Of a stretch of 64,000 bases of DNA, positions 34,258 to 43,817 are shown in pieces (position 1 is the stretch's first letter; each line of letters opens with the position of its first letter). A program made the position numbers and the translations under genes. The notes beneath the pieces are model-generated. The model saw nothing but the letters and a program-made list of their open reading frames with translations. It was not told the origin of the DNA and did no database searches. The stretch is taken from contig CAJULV010000001.1 in assembly GCA_910587555.1 (NCBI GenBank), positions 83,242 to 147,241 of the forward strand. Reading direction: 5' to 3'. Origin of the DNA: an uncultured Acetatifactor sp. GTDB lineage: Bacteria; Bacillota; Clostridia; Lachnospirales; Lachnospiraceae.

Positions 34258-36414
34258 ATGCTGAGAATCTTCAAATATTTAAAGGAATCCGGGTGGTCTG
34301 TGCTGGCCATTGTCGTGCTTCTGGTGGTACAGGCCTACTGTGACCTGGCGCTGCCTCAGTACACGGCGGATATCGTGGATGTGGGCATCGGGCAGAAGGG
34401 CATCGAAAATGCGGTGCCGGAGCGTATGCGGGAAGCCGTGTATGATAACCTTCTGATGCTGATGACCGAAGAAGAGGCGGAACTGATGTCTTTTGCTTAC
34501 GAGCAGGCAGCGGACGGAAGCTATGTGTTTTGCGGGGATAAAGACACCATGGAAAAACTGGACGAAAGTATGGGGATTCTCATTCTGATCCTGTCTATGG
34601 CGAAAGAAGGCGGCACTATGCCTGACATTACGGGGGCAGGGCCGGAGAGCAGTTTTGGGTATGTGCTGTCCGACGAGCTGGTACTTGCCTTCCGGGAGCG
34701 GGTTCTGGAGGGGCTGGGCGATACGGGTGAAACCGTCATTACCCAGAGGGCAGTACAGTTCCTGCAGGAAGAATACGGGAAGCTGGGCATGGACTCGGGA
34801 AAAATACAGCGGAATTATCTCTACAGGACGGGAGGCAGGATGCTGATTTATTCAGTGGTGATGATGGCAACAGCCATTCTGGTGGGTTTTCTGGCTTCCC
34901 GAATCGGAGCGAAGCTTGGCCTGAATCTGCGGGAACGGGTGTTTACCAAGGTGGTATCTTTCTCCCACGGTGAGATGGAACGGTTTTCCACGGCATCACT
35001 GATTACACGAAGCACCAATGACATCCAACAGGTGCAGATGGTAGTGGTGGTAATGCTCAGAATGGTGGTTTATGCACCTATTATCGGCATTGGCGGCGTG
35101 GTGAAGGTGCTGCGGACAAGGACGGGGATGGGGTGGATTATTGTAGTTGCGGTAGCTGCGATTATGGTGCTGGTGGGCATATTGATGGCAGTGGCCATGC
35201 CCAGGTTTAAGAAGATGCAGACGCTGGTGGACGGCCTGAATCTGGTGTCCAGGGAGATACTTACCGGCGTCCCAGTCATTCGCGCTTTCAGCCGGGAGAG
35301 ATTTGAGGAAGAACGGTTTGACAGGGCTAACCGGGATCTTATGCAGACGCAGCTTTTTACCAACAGAGTTATGAATGTAATGATGCCGGCGATGATGCTG
35401 ATTATGAACGGCATCAGCATTATGATCGTCTGGTTCGGGGCAAAGGGAATTGACATGGGCAATCTGATGGTGGGGGATATGCTGGCATTTATCACTTATA
35501 CCATGCAGATCGTCATGTCCTTCCTGATGCTGACCATGATATCCGTGATGCTGCCCAGGGCCGGTGTGGCGGCAGGGCGTATTCAGGAGGTTATCGGCAC
35601 GGAGGCCGGTGTTAAGGACAGGGAGACGGTGCTGGATGAGAAGCTGAAGGATGCCCGGGGCGTGGTAGCTTTCCGTGATGTGTCATTCCGCTATCCGGGG
35701 GCCGACGAAGATGCCCTGGAGAATCTGACCTTTACCGCAAATCCCGGGGAGACAACTGCCATTATCGGCAGCACAGGCTGCGGTAAGTCAACTTTACTGA
35801 ATCTGATTCCGCGGTTTTATGATGTGACCGGTGGGCAGATTACCATAGACGGGGTGGATATCCGCGATGTGTCACAGCATAAGCTTCGGAGCCTTCTGGG
35901 CTATGTACCCCAAAAGGCAGTACTGTTTTCCGGGGATATTGCCTCCAACCTGAAGTTCGGCGGGCCGGATATCAGCGACAGCCGGATGCAGGAGGCGGCG
36001 GCAATCGCACAGGCCACGGAATTTATAGAGAGCAAGCCGGAGGACTATCACAGTGAGATATCCCAGGGGGGAACCAATGTGTCGGGAGGGCAGAAACAAA
36101 GGTTGTCCATCGCCCGTGCCATAGCAAAATCCCCCAGGATATATCTGTTTGACGACAGCTTTTCGGCACTGGATTACAAGACGGATGTGACGCTGAGAAA
36201 AGCGCTGCGGGAGAAGACGGAGGATGCCACTGTCATTATAGTGGCGCAGCGTATCAGTACGATTCTTCACGCAGATCGGATTATTGTGCTGGATGAGGGC
36301 AGGATAGCCGGCATGGGTACCCATGGCCAGCTGCTGCGGGACTGTGAGGCGTACAGGGAGATTGCCAGATCACAGCTGTCCGAGGCGGAACTGAAGGGAG
36401 GTGCGGCGGTATGA
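34258..36414 (+). CDS. ABC exporter half-transporter with large extracytoplasmic insert
   Basis: This 718-residue subunit is about 120 residues longer than usual because of a soluble insert (about 47-190) between the first and second membrane helices. Walker A is GSTGCGKST (504-512) and the signature VSGGQ is at 608-612. The Walker B ends in DD (Asp633 instead of Glu), and the switch histidine is Gln664. These mark the degenerate site of a heterodimer. Its stop overlaps the next gene by four bases (ATGA), so the two subunits are translationally coupled. Substrate unknown. Confidence 0.93.
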   Translation: MLRIFKYLKESGWSVLAIVVLLVVQAYCDLALPQYTADIVDVGIGQKGIENAVPERMREAVYDNLLMLMTEEEAELMSFAYEQAADGSYVFCGDKDTMEKLDESMGILILILSMAKEGGTMPDITGAGPESSFGYVLSDELVLAFRERVLEGLGDTGETVITQRAVQFLQEEYGKLGMDSGKIQRNYLYRTGGRMLIYSVVMMATAILVGFLASRIGAKLGLNLRERVFTKVVSFSHGEMERFSTASLITRSTNDIQQVQMVVVVMLRMVVYAPIIGIGGVVKVLRTRTGMGWIIVVAVAAIMVLVGILMAVAMPRFKKMQTLVDGLNLVSREILTGVPVIRAFSRERFEEERFDRANRDLMQTQLFTNRVMNVMMPAMMLIMNGISIMIVWFGAKGIDMGNLMVGDMLAFITYTMQIVMSFLMLTMISVMLPRAGVAAGRIQEVIGTEAGVKDRETVLDEKLKDARGVVAFRDVSFRYPGADEDALENLTFTANPGETTAIIGSTGCGKSTLLNLIPRFYDVTGGQITIDGVDIRDVSQHKLRSLLGYVPQKAVLFSGDIASNLKFGGPDISDSRMQEAAAIAQATEFIESKPEDYHSEISQGGTNVSGGQKQRLSIARAIAKSPRIYLFDDSFSALDYKTDVTLRKALREKTEDATVIIVAQRISTILHADRIIVLDEGRIAGMGTHGQLLRDCEAYREIARSQLSEAELKGGAAV

Positions 36415-38324
36415 GTGAAGAGAAGAGCCGGGGCAGAAATGCTGCCGGAAGCGGAAGAGCGGTCAGGCGTCCTCATGGGCCACACGGGGGTATGATGCCG
36501 GGAGAGAAGGCAAAGGATTTTAAGGGGACATTCGGAAAACTGTTAAGATATCTGGGCAGATATAAAATCGCACTGATTGTCGTAATGATCTTTGCGGCAG
36601 GCAGCACGGTCTTTACCATAATAGGACCCAAAGTACTGGCCAGAGCCACCACGGAGCTTTTCAACGGCATGATGGCCAAGTTCGCGGGAACGGGTGGTAT
36701 AGATTTCGGGCGGATTGGGCAGATTCTGCTCCTGCTTCTGGGACTGTACGGACTCAGTGCATTGCTGTCATTTGTCCAGGGGCTTGTGATGACGGAGGTT
36801 TCCCAGAAGCTCTGCTACCGGTTCCGGAAGGAGATTTCGGAGAAAATCAACCGGATGCCCATGGCATATTTTGAGTCCAGGACAGTGGGAGAGGTGCTGT
36901 CAAGGATTACCAATGATGTGGATACGCTGGGCCAGAGCCTGGGTCAGAGCATTACCACGCTGATTACCTCGGTGGCAACCATCGTGGGTATTTTAATTAT
37001 GATGTTGTCAATCAGCCCGCTGATGACCCTGATCGCGCTGGTGATTCTGCCGGTGTCGGGAGGGCTTATCGGGGTGGTAATCAAGCATTCCCAGAAATAT
37101 TTTATTGACCAGCAGACCTATCTGGGCAGGATAAACGGACAGATTGAGGAGGTTTACAGCGGTCAGAACATCGTTAAGGCCTTCAACCGGGAGGAAGCCT
37201 GCCTTGCGGAATTCGGAGAGACGAACCGCATTCTGTACCAGAGTGCATGGAAGTCCCAGTTCATCTCCGGCATGATGCAGCCCGTTATGACATTTGTGGG
37301 AAACCTGGGATATGTTGCAGTGGCCGTCAGCGGCAGTATGCTTGCCGTAAAGGGAGTCATTGAGGTAGGGGAAATTCAGGCATTTATCCAATATGTGAAA
37401 AATTTCACCCAGCCCATTATCCAGGTGGCCCAGGTCTCCAATATGTTTCAGTCCACGGCTGCCGCGGCGGAGCGTGTTTTTGAGTTCCTGGAGGAGCCGG
37501 AGGAAGATGTGGTTGTGGAAAACGCGGTGCAGACAGGGGGAAAACATTCCGGAGAAGAAGGCTGCTGCCCGGAAAAGATGCAGGGCGCCGTTACATTCGA
37601 GCATGTTAAGTTCGGCTATCAGCAGGATAAGGTGATTATCCATGACTTCAGCTGTGAAGTAGAGCCGGGACAGATGGTGGCCATCGTGGGACCTACCGGT
37701 GCGGGAAAGACCACAATGGTAAAGCTGCTCATGCGTTTTTATGACGTGAACAGCGGCTCCATACAGGTGGATGGGCATGACGTGCGGAACTTCAACCGCA
37801 GCCAGCTGAGGGAGAATTTCGGCATGGTGCTGCAGGATACCTGGCTTTTCCACGGTACCATCATGGAGAACATCCGCTACGGCAGGCTGGACGCCACGGA
37901 CGAGGAAGTGATTGACGCGGCGAAGGCCGCACATGTACACCGGTTTATCCAGACATTGCCCGGAGGATACCGGATGGAACTGAGCGAGGACGCCTCCAAC
38001 GTGTCCCAGGGCCAGAAGCAGCTGCTGACCATAGCCAGGGCCATTCTGGCGGACAATCCCATATTGATTCTGGACGAAGCCACCAGCTCTGTGGACACCA
38101 GGACGGAAATCCGTATCCAGAAAGCCATGAACAACCTGATGAAGGGGAGGACCAGTTTTGTTATCGCCCACAGGCTTTCCACCATCCGGGATGCGGACGT
38201 GATCCTGGTTATGAAGGACGGGGATATTGTGGAGCAGGGCAGCCATGATGAACTGATGGCAAAGGGCGGATTTTATGCGGAACTGTATAATTCCCAGTTT
38301 GAGGGGCAGACAGCCCTGAAGTAA
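36411..38324 (+). CDS. ABC exporter half-transporter, catalytic subunit
   Basis: This 637-residue partner has Walker A GPTGAGKTT (427-435), the catalytic Glu556 in ILILDEATSS, and His587 in the switch. Its signature is VSQGQ (531-535). The combination with the previous gene gives one canonical and one degenerate ATP site. The N terminus (about 1-40) is basic and disordered before the first helix. The GGGAGG site inside the end of the upstream gene and the ATGA overlap indicate coupled translation. It is followed after 22 bp by the OLD-like gene. Confidence 0.93.
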   Translation: MSEEKSRGRNAAGSGRAVRRPHGPHGGMMPGEKAKDFKGTFGKLLRYLGRYKIALIVVMIFAAGSTVFTIIGPKVLARATTELFNGMMAKFAGTGGIDFGRIGQILLLLLGLYGLSALLSFVQGLVMTEVSQKLCYRFRKEISEKINRMPMAYFESRTVGEVLSRITNDVDTLGQSLGQSITTLITSVATIVGILIMMLSISPLMTLIALVILPVSGGLIGVVIKHSQKYFIDQQTYLGRINGQIEEVYSGQNIVKAFNREEACLAEFGETNRILYQSAWKSQFISGMMQPVMTFVGNLGYVAVAVSGSMLAVKGVIEVGEIQAFIQYVKNFTQPIIQVAQVSNMFQSTAAAAERVFEFLEEPEEDVVVENAVQTGGKHSGEEGCCPEKMQGAVTFEHVKFGYQQDKVIIHDFSCEVEPGQMVAIVGPTGAGKTTMVKLLMRFYDVNSGSIQVDGHDVRNFNRSQLRENFGMVLQDTWLFHGTIMENIRYGRLDATDEEVIDAAKAAHVHRFIQTLPGGYRMELSEDASNVSQGQKQLLTIARAILADNPILILDEATSSVDTRTEIRIQKAMNNLMKGRTSFVIAHRLSTIRDADVILVMKDGDIVEQGSHDELMAKGGFYAELYNSQFEGQTALK

Positions 38325-38346
38325 TGAAGAGAGACAGGAGCTTCCC

Positions 38347-40227
38347 ATGAAAATAACAGACCTTCACATCCACAATTTGAAATCCATCCATGACATGCAT
38401 ATTCCGAATATTGAGAATGCCCTGATCCTGGTGGGGCAGAACAATACGGGGAAAACCACGGTTCTGGACGCGGTCCGGGCCGTGGGCGGCGGATATGAGA
38501 TCGGCCAGGAGGACTTCGGCGAGGCAGGAACCAAGGTACGCATCCAGGTATCCCTGTCTATTACGGAGGAGGACCTGGAACTGCTGCGGCGCAGGGGTAT
38601 GGTCAGCCAGTATCGGCGCAAAGAGGCATGGATGCAGGACTTTTGCCAGAAGCTTCCGTCTTATAGCGGAGGTGTCCTTACCTTTACCATGACGGCCAAC
38701 CGGGACGGGCGGATACGGTATCAGGACGGCACGAACAAGAACAATCCTTATATAAGGGAAGTGTTTCCCAAGATATATTATGTGGATACGGAGCGGCGCC
38801 TGGAGCAGCTGCAGAGCGACATGCTGCTTTTGCAGGAGGATGAAATCCTGAAGCGGATGCGGTCGGGCTGCTGCATGTTCAACCAGGCTAGGGAATGCAG
38901 TCATTGCTTCCACTGCATCGGGCTAATCGAGCAGAAAAGCCCGGCCCAGCTGGATGCTATGGAGGTGTCCAAGCTGCTGGATTATAAGCTGTATCAGCTG
39001 AATCTGGATACCTTTGCCCGTATGGTCAACGATTGCTTTCACAAAAACGGAGGCCGTGAAAGTATTTTGTATTCCATGAACCGGGACGTGGAGAAAATCC
39101 TGGAAGTGACCACCGAGATACGCCATCCGGCCCAGAATGTGCCCCGCCCCATTTCCCACATGGGGAAAGGAATGCGTTCCATTTATCTGTTTTCACTTCT
39201 GGAAGCTTATACGCAGATTGAAGAAACGCTTCCCAGTATTATTATGATCGAAGATCCGGAAATCTTTCTGCACCCCAGCCTGCAGAAGGTATGCGGTACG
39301 ATTCTTTACAGGCTTGCCGCTAAAAACCAGGTGATTTTTACCACCCATTCCCCGAATCTGCTGCCGAACTTCAGCAGCAGGCAGATTCGGCAGGTAATCC
39401 ACGGAGAGGACGGTGCAAGCAATGTAAGGCAGAAAACGGATATCAGCGCTATCCTGGAGGATCTGGGTTATACTGCCGGTGATCTGATGAACGTGAACTT
39501 TGTGTTTATTGTGGAGGGGAAACAGGATAAGTCCCGTCTGCCCCTGCTGCTTGGAAAATACTATGCGGAGACGGTGGACAGCCAGGGCAATCTGTCCCGG
39601 GTAGCCATTATTACCACTAACAGCTGTACCAATATCAAGACCTATGCCAATCTGAAATATATGAACCAGATCTACCTGCGGGATCAGTTCCTGATGGTCA
39701 GGGACGGCGACGGCAAGGACAGGGAAGCTCTGGCGAATCAGCTTTGCCGTTATTATGAGGAGCGCAACCGGGAGGACATGGATAAGCTGCCTGAGGTGCG
39801 GCAGGAAAACGTGCTGATCCTGAAGTACTATTCCTTCGAAAACTATTTTCTGAACCCGAAGGTGATGGCGCAGCTGGGGGTTGTGGAGTCGGAGGAAAGT
39901 TTTTATGAAATACTTCTGGAAAAGTGGAAGGAATACCTGCATCGCCTGTCCAGCGGGCGTCATCTGACAGAGATACTGGGCAGGGAGCTGGAGACACTGG
40001 AGGATGTGAAGCTTCACATGGAGGAAATCCGTATCTACCTGCGCGGGCACAACCTTTTTGACATCTTTTACGGGAGGTTCAGGGAACGGGAGACGGAACT
40101 TCTGGAACGCTATATCGACCTGGCTCCCAGGGAGGACTTTCAGGATATTTTTGAGGCACTGGAGCGCTTTCCGTATTTTGAGAGCAGGCGGTCCCTGGCG
40201 CCGGAGGCGGCATGTCCGGAAGCATGA
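38347..40227 (+). CDS. OLD-like ATPase with TOPRIM nuclease domain
   Basis: This 626-residue protein has an SMC/ABC-like ATPase domain: Walker A GQNNTGKTT at 30-38, a signature-like segment SHMGKGMRSIYLF, Walker B IIMIEDPEIFLHP and FTTHSPNLL. A C-terminal TOPRIM domain follows, with FIVEGKQDKSR (Glu390) and VRDGDGKD (Asp453/Asp455). This is the OLD (overcoming lysogenization defect) layout; such proteins are nucleases, several in phage defence. A cysteine cluster (175, 176, 184, 187 and 190) lies inside the ATPase domain. No UvrD-type helicase neighbour is present, so it is not a Gabija pair. Start behind ACAGGAG. Confidence 0.85.
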   Translation: MKITDLHIHNLKSIHDMHIPNIENALILVGQNNTGKTTVLDAVRAVGGGYEIGQEDFGEAGTKVRIQVSLSITEEDLELLRRRGMVSQYRRKEAWMQDFCQKLPSYSGGVLTFTMTANRDGRIRYQDGTNKNNPYIREVFPKIYYVDTERRLEQLQSDMLLLQEDEILKRMRSGCCMFNQARECSHCFHCIGLIEQKSPAQLDAMEVSKLLDYKLYQLNLDTFARMVNDCFHKNGGRESILYSMNRDVEKILEVTTEIRHPAQNVPRPISHMGKGMRSIYLFSLLEAYTQIEETLPSIIMIEDPEIFLHPSLQKVCGTILYRLAAKNQVIFTTHSPNLLPNFSSRQIRQVIHGEDGASNVRQKTDISAILEDLGYTAGDLMNVNFVFIVEGKQDKSRLPLLLGKYYAETVDSQGNLSRVAIITTNSCTNIKTYANLKYMNQIYLRDQFLMVRDGDGKDREALANQLCRYYEERNREDMDKLPEVRQENVLILKYYSFENYFLNPKVMAQLGVVESEESFYEILLEKWKEYLHRLSSGRHLTEILGRELETLEDVKLHMEEIRIYLRGHNLFDIFYGRFRERETELLERYIDLAPREDFQDIFEALERFPYFESRRSLAPEAACPEA

Positions 40228-40314
40228 AAATAAATTTTCCATGCCGAACTGCGGGCTGTATCAAAGGGAAAATATTGACCGGTATATGCGTTGGAGCGCA
40301 CAAGGGGGTATGAA

Positions 40315-41121
40315 ATGGAACTGAAGCAATTGTGTGAGGGAATTCATCTGCAGGAAGAAGTCAGGCGGGAGGTGGAGGCATTTTGCCGGAATCCCGGGTT
40401 TGACAGGTTAGGCATGCTGCGGGAAGGGCTGAAAAACATGGAAACGGAAGCGCAGGCCAGGGAGGAGCTGGGACGGCAGCTGGGAAAAGATCCCAAAAGG
40501 TTCGGAATGTTGGCATGTATGCTGGCCTGTGCGGCGGATTTACACCAGTGGTATCAGGAGAAGGGGATCTCAGACAGGGTGTTTTTTGATACCATGGGCT
40601 GCTTTACCAGGTTCATAGAGGAATGCAGGGAGATAACCGGAAGCCGTGCCTTTGACAGGGAGTGGTGGACTGCCCGGCAGGTCAGCGGGAAATTGTTCCG
40701 GCTTGGGGCGCTGGAATATGAAATGATATACCACGAAGACAAACCGATAGTCAGTATGCATATTCCCTCTGACGCCGTTTTAACCAATGAGAGCTTCGAC
40801 AACTCCATAGAGGAGGCCAGGAGCTTTTTTGCGGAGCATTTTCCGGAGTACGGGAGCAGTGCGTATATTTGCCATTCCTGGCTGCTGGCTCCGGAACTGG
40901 GAGAGCTGCTGCCCGGGAATTCCCGCATTCTTGCCTTTCAGCGGAGGTTCCGGATTGTAAAAGTGGATTACCAGGGAGACGACTATATTCAATGGGTGTT
41001 TAAAACCAGAGGCCTTCCGACAGCGGATTTACCGGAAGAGACTTTGCTGCAGCGGAATATGAAACGGCATTTGATGGCGGGCGGAAAAGTGGGGAACGGA
41101 CTTGGGGTATGTAGAATGTAA
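40315..41121 (+). CDS. Acyltransferase-like protein with GNAT C-terminal fold
   Basis: This 268-residue protein matches the Firmicute family with an N-terminal helical DUF5596-type domain and a GNAT-like C-terminal domain. Features include CFTRFIEECREITG, RQVSGKLFRLGALEYEM, SMHIPSDAVLT and SSAYICHSWLLAPEL. It is soluble. The family is annotated as acyltransferase-like; substrate and reaction are unknown. I chose the ATG at 40315 (MELKQLCEG) behind AAGGGGG. It follows the OLD-like gene by 87 bp. Confidence 0.78.
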   Translation: MELKQLCEGIHLQEEVRREVEAFCRNPGFDRLGMLREGLKNMETEAQAREELGRQLGKDPKRFGMLACMLACAADLHQWYQEKGISDRVFFDTMGCFTRFIEECREITGSRAFDREWWTARQVSGKLFRLGALEYEMIYHEDKPIVSMHIPSDAVLTNESFDNSIEEARSFFAEHFPEYGSSAYICHSWLLAPELGELLPGNSRILAFQRRFRIVKVDYQGDDYIQWVFKTRGLPTADLPEETLLQRNMKRHLMAGGKVGNGLGVCRM

Positions 41122-41208
41122 GGCGGCATTTAGCCGATGCGGGACGTTATGCCTGCCGGAAAGCGGAGTTTGGGAAAGGCCGGGGGCGAAAGTGTGGAGG
41201 TGGCAATT

Positions 41209-41736
41209 ATGATTTATTATGACGACGGCAGAATACTGATACGAAATATGGAGAAGGAAGATGCGCCGCAGTTTCGGGACGGGGAAGTGGCTCAGGGATG
41301 GCTGAATTCCGATATTAAAAAATATGAAATGCGGCTTGCGGACCAGAAGGCCGGAAGAGCGGTAGCGCTTACAGCGGAATATCTTGGGGATATCGCAGGA
41401 TACATAAACGTATATCCGGATGCCGAAGGGGGCGCTTTCGGGGGAATGGGATATCCTGAAATCGTGGATTTTGGGGTGCTGGAGAAATTCCGAAAAACGG
41501 GTATCGGAAATAAGCTTATGGATGTGGCGGAGGAAATCGCCGGAAAGTACGCGGATATTGTTTATCTGGGCGTAGGGCTGCACAGCGGGTATGGAAGCGC
41601 CCAGAGAATGTATGTGAAGCGGGGCTACATACCCGACGGAAGCGGTGTCTGGTATCATGATGCGGTTTGTGGGCAGAATGCCGACTGCTGTAATAATGAT
41701 GATCTGGTATTATATCTGTCAAAGCAGCTGCGGTAG
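41209..41736 (+). CDS. GNAT-family N-acetyltransferase
   Basis: This 175-residue protein shows an acetyl-CoA binding fold: ILIRNMEKEDAPQF at the start, the strand EIVDFGVLEKFRKTGIGNKLMD with the RxxGxG-like pyrophosphate loop (RKTGIG), and YGSAQRMYVKRGYIPDGSGVWY. It should acetylate a small molecule or a protein amine. I chose the ATG at 41209 because GGAGG lies 9 nt upstream. Neighbours are other modifying enzymes but no pathway is evident. Confidence 0.88.
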   Translation: MIYYDDGRILIRNMEKEDAPQFRDGEVAQGWLNSDIKKYEMRLADQKAGRAVALTAEYLGDIAGYINVYPDAEGGAFGGMGYPEIVDFGVLEKFRKTGIGNKLMDVAEEIAGKYADIVYLGVGLHSGYGSAQRMYVKRGYIPDGSGVWYHDAVCGQNADCCNNDDLVLYLSKQLR

Positions 41737-41825
41737 AAGCAATACAGAAAGAAGCCAATTCCGGCGTTTGGCTGCCTTGAATGAAACGGTTATTCGGATA
41801 AATGGGAGCAGGAGGAGAATTGGCC

Positions 41826-42554
41826 ATGAAAAATGAATACGATAATGAAAGATTTTTTGAAGAATACGCAAAAATGCCCCGCAGCAGGGAAGGCCTGGGT
41901 GCCGCGGGAGAATGGCATCAGCTGAAGCCGCTGTTCCCTGCACTTTACGGGAAAAAACTCCTGGATTTGGGATGCGGTTATGGCTGGCACTGCGCTTTTG
42001 CGGCACAGCAGGGGGCAGCACAGGTATTGGGGCTTGACCTGAGCAGGAAAATGATTGAAGAGGCGAAAAAACGAAACGCCGGAAAGCAGATTACGTATCG
42101 TGTCTGCGGAATAGAGGATTATGAGTATCCGGAAAACATGTGGGATTGTGTGGTCTCTAATCTGACGCTGCATTATATTGAAAATATCGAGATAATATTT
42201 CAAAAGGTGTATAGGACACTGAAACCGGATGGCGTATTTCTGTTTAATATAGAGCATCCGGTTTTCACGGCAGGAGTGGGACAGGATTGGGTTTACACGG
42301 AAGCCGGAGAACCCAGGTACTGGCCGATTGATCACTATTTTATGTCTGGAGAGAGGAGTACGCAGTTTTTGGGGTGTAATGTAGTGAAACAGCATCACAC
42401 GCTCACACAGATTTTAATGGGTTTACTGAATAACGGCTTCGGGCTTGAAGCAGTGGTAGAGGCGGAGCCGCCCGAAGAAATGATGGGTATTCCCGGAATG
42501 AAAGACGAGCTGCGTCGCCCGATGATGCTGCTGGTGAAAGCCAATAAAAAATGA
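41826..42554 (+). CDS. Class I SAM-dependent methyltransferase
   Basis: This 242-residue protein has the methyltransferase core motif I LLDLGCGYGWHCAFAAQ, then VLGLDLSRKMIEEAKKR and WDCVVSNLTLHYIEN, ending in LKPDGVFLFNIEHPVF. It belongs to the small-molecule/UbiE-like group. The second half contains EAGEPRYWPIDHYF, seen in related proteins. Substrate unknown. The ATG at 41826 follows AGGAGGAG. It lies 90 bp after the GNAT gene. Confidence 0.9.
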   Translation: MKNEYDNERFFEEYAKMPRSREGLGAAGEWHQLKPLFPALYGKKLLDLGCGYGWHCAFAAQQGAAQVLGLDLSRKMIEEAKKRNAGKQITYRVCGIEDYEYPENMWDCVVSNLTLHYIENIEIIFQKVYRTLKPDGVFLFNIEHPVFTAGVGQDWVYTEAGEPRYWPIDHYFMSGERSTQFLGCNVVKQHHTLTQILMGLLNNGFGLEAVVEAEPPEEMMGIPGMKDELRRPMMLLVKANKK

Positions 42555-42576
42555 AGTATGGAAACTTCCGTTATGC

Positions 42577-42605
42577 TTGACATATATTACGTTTACTGAT
42601 ATAGT
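42577..42605 (+). promoter_or_regulatory. Promoter of the second PadR/DUF2812 module
   Basis: A perfect TTGACA (42577-42582) and TATAGT (42600-42605) are 17 bp apart, lying inside the operator repeat. The padR start is about 200 nt downstream. Confidence 0.8.
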
Positions 42606-42628
42606 TATTACAGTAAGCGTAATATGTG
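42581..42628. promoter_or_regulatory. Inverted-repeat operator of the second PadR module
   Basis: Arms CATATATTACGTTTACTG (42581-42598) and CAGTAAGCGTAATATGTG (42611-42628) are complementary at 16 of 18 positions, with a 12-bp gap that holds the -10 box. The sequence differs from the first module's operator, but the architecture is the same. Assignment to PadR is inference. Confidence 0.7.
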
Positions 42629-42808
42629 CCGGGCAATGCGTTATTTCCTGCGGGATTTTACATTCAGGTCTGCTGCGCACTGATTTTACGCTTTAGAGCC
42701 ATCCCATGGCCATGGAAAAGCAAAGTCGGTGCGCGGCGTTTTTTTATAGGAAACTGCGCCGTCAGGCGCGTACACAGAGTGAAAAGAACTTTTTTAAGAG
42801 GATTCATG

Positions 42809-43183
42809 ATGAGAGATAATGTGAAGGGAGGTGCGCTTACGGAAGTGACCTTCTATATACTGCTTTCCCTTTTTGTTCCGCGGCACGGATATGCCGTCAT
42901 GCAGTTTATCGAAGAGAAAACCGGCGGGAGGCTTGCCCTGGGAGCCGGGACGCTGTACGGCGCATTGAACGCGCTGCAGAAGAAAGGGTGGATTGCGCTT
43001 TATGAGGACGGCGGGAGCGGCGCAGATAAGGGGACATGCGGAAATGGAAGAAGGGGCGAAAATGCCGGCAGGAAAAAAGAATACATCATCACGTCACAGG
43101 GACGGGAGGCTGCGGAGAGGGAACTGGACAGGCTTAAAGAACTGACGGAAACCGCAGAGAAAATTGTGGGAGGTGTGCCATGA
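42809..43183 (+). CDS. PadR-family transcriptional regulator
   Basis: This 124-residue winged-helix regulator has LTEVTFYILLSLFVPRHGYAV, GAGTLYGALNALQKKGW and KKEYIITSQGREAA. Compared with the first PadR it has an extra Gly-rich loop of about 20 residues in the wing (DGGSGADKGTCGNGRRGEN). Two adjacent ATGs (42806 and 42809) are possible; spacing from AGAGG favours the second. The stop overlaps the DUF2812 start (ATGA). Confidence 0.92.
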   Translation: MRDNVKGGALTEVTFYILLSLFVPRHGYAVMQFIEEKTGGRLALGAGTLYGALNALQKKGWIALYEDGGSGADKGTCGNGRRGENAGRKKEYIITSQGREAAERELDRLKELTETAEKIVGGVP

Positions 43184-43767
43184 GGAAAAAACGCTGGTGC
43201 TTTTTTGGAGGAATGCTGTCGCTGCAGGAAAAATGGCTGAACAGGATGGCTGACAGCGGCTGGCGGCTTGTACGCGTGGGAAAGCTGCTGTATGAATTTG
43301 AGGAATGCGGGACGGAACGGTTTTGCTACTGTGTGGAATTTATCGGCCAGAAACGGAAGGAACGCGCCGTGGAATATCATGATTTTCTGGAAGGGATGGG
43401 CTACAGGGTATTTTACAAGAATGCGAATCTCAACTATTCCATCGGCAAGCTTCGTTTCCGCCCATGGGCCGAGAAGGGGGGCAGAATCGCCGCAAATACC
43501 ACTACCTTTGGCCGGGAGCTGCTGATTGTGGAGAAGGAGAGTGACGGAAATCCCTTCCGGCTCCACACCACCTATGAGGACAGGCAGGCATACTGCAGGA
43601 TATTGCAGAAACCCTATCTCAGTATGTTCCTGATTTTTTCGCTGTCGGGTATATTGATGCGGCAATGGCTGTGGGGTGTTTTTGCCATTCCTTTTCTGGT
43701 GCCGGCGCTTTTGTACCAGAGGGAGCTGATTTGGCTGAAAAAACAGGCAGGAACAAAGGAGCAGTAA
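43180..43767 (+). CDS. DUF2812 membrane protein
   Basis: This 195-residue protein has the DUF2812 domain (about 1-115: EKWLNRMADSGWRLVRVG, FCYCVEFIGQKRKERA, YHDFLEGMGYRVFY). Two hydrophobic helices follow near 148-180 and a basic tail ends it. It overlaps padR by four bases, so translation is coupled. It is shorter than the other DUF2812 protein, with one helix pair instead of two. Function unknown; the pairing with PadR is the main clue. Confidence 0.87.
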   Translation: MRKKRWCFFGGMLSLQEKWLNRMADSGWRLVRVGKLLYEFEECGTERFCYCVEFIGQKRKERAVEYHDFLEGMGYRVFYKNANLNYSIGKLRFRPWAEKGGRIAANTTTFGRELLIVEKESDGNPFRLHTTYEDRQAYCRILQKPYLSMFLIFSLSGILMRQWLWGVFAIPFLVPALLYQRELIWLKKQAGTKEQ

Positions 43768-43817
43768 AGTCGCAAAGTCGCACGAGAGGTGAAGCGATTT
43801 AAATTAGAGGAGGAGAG

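Noticed and set aside
38347..41121. Gabija defence pair
   Set aside because: The partner gene is acyltransferase-like, not a UvrD-type helicase.
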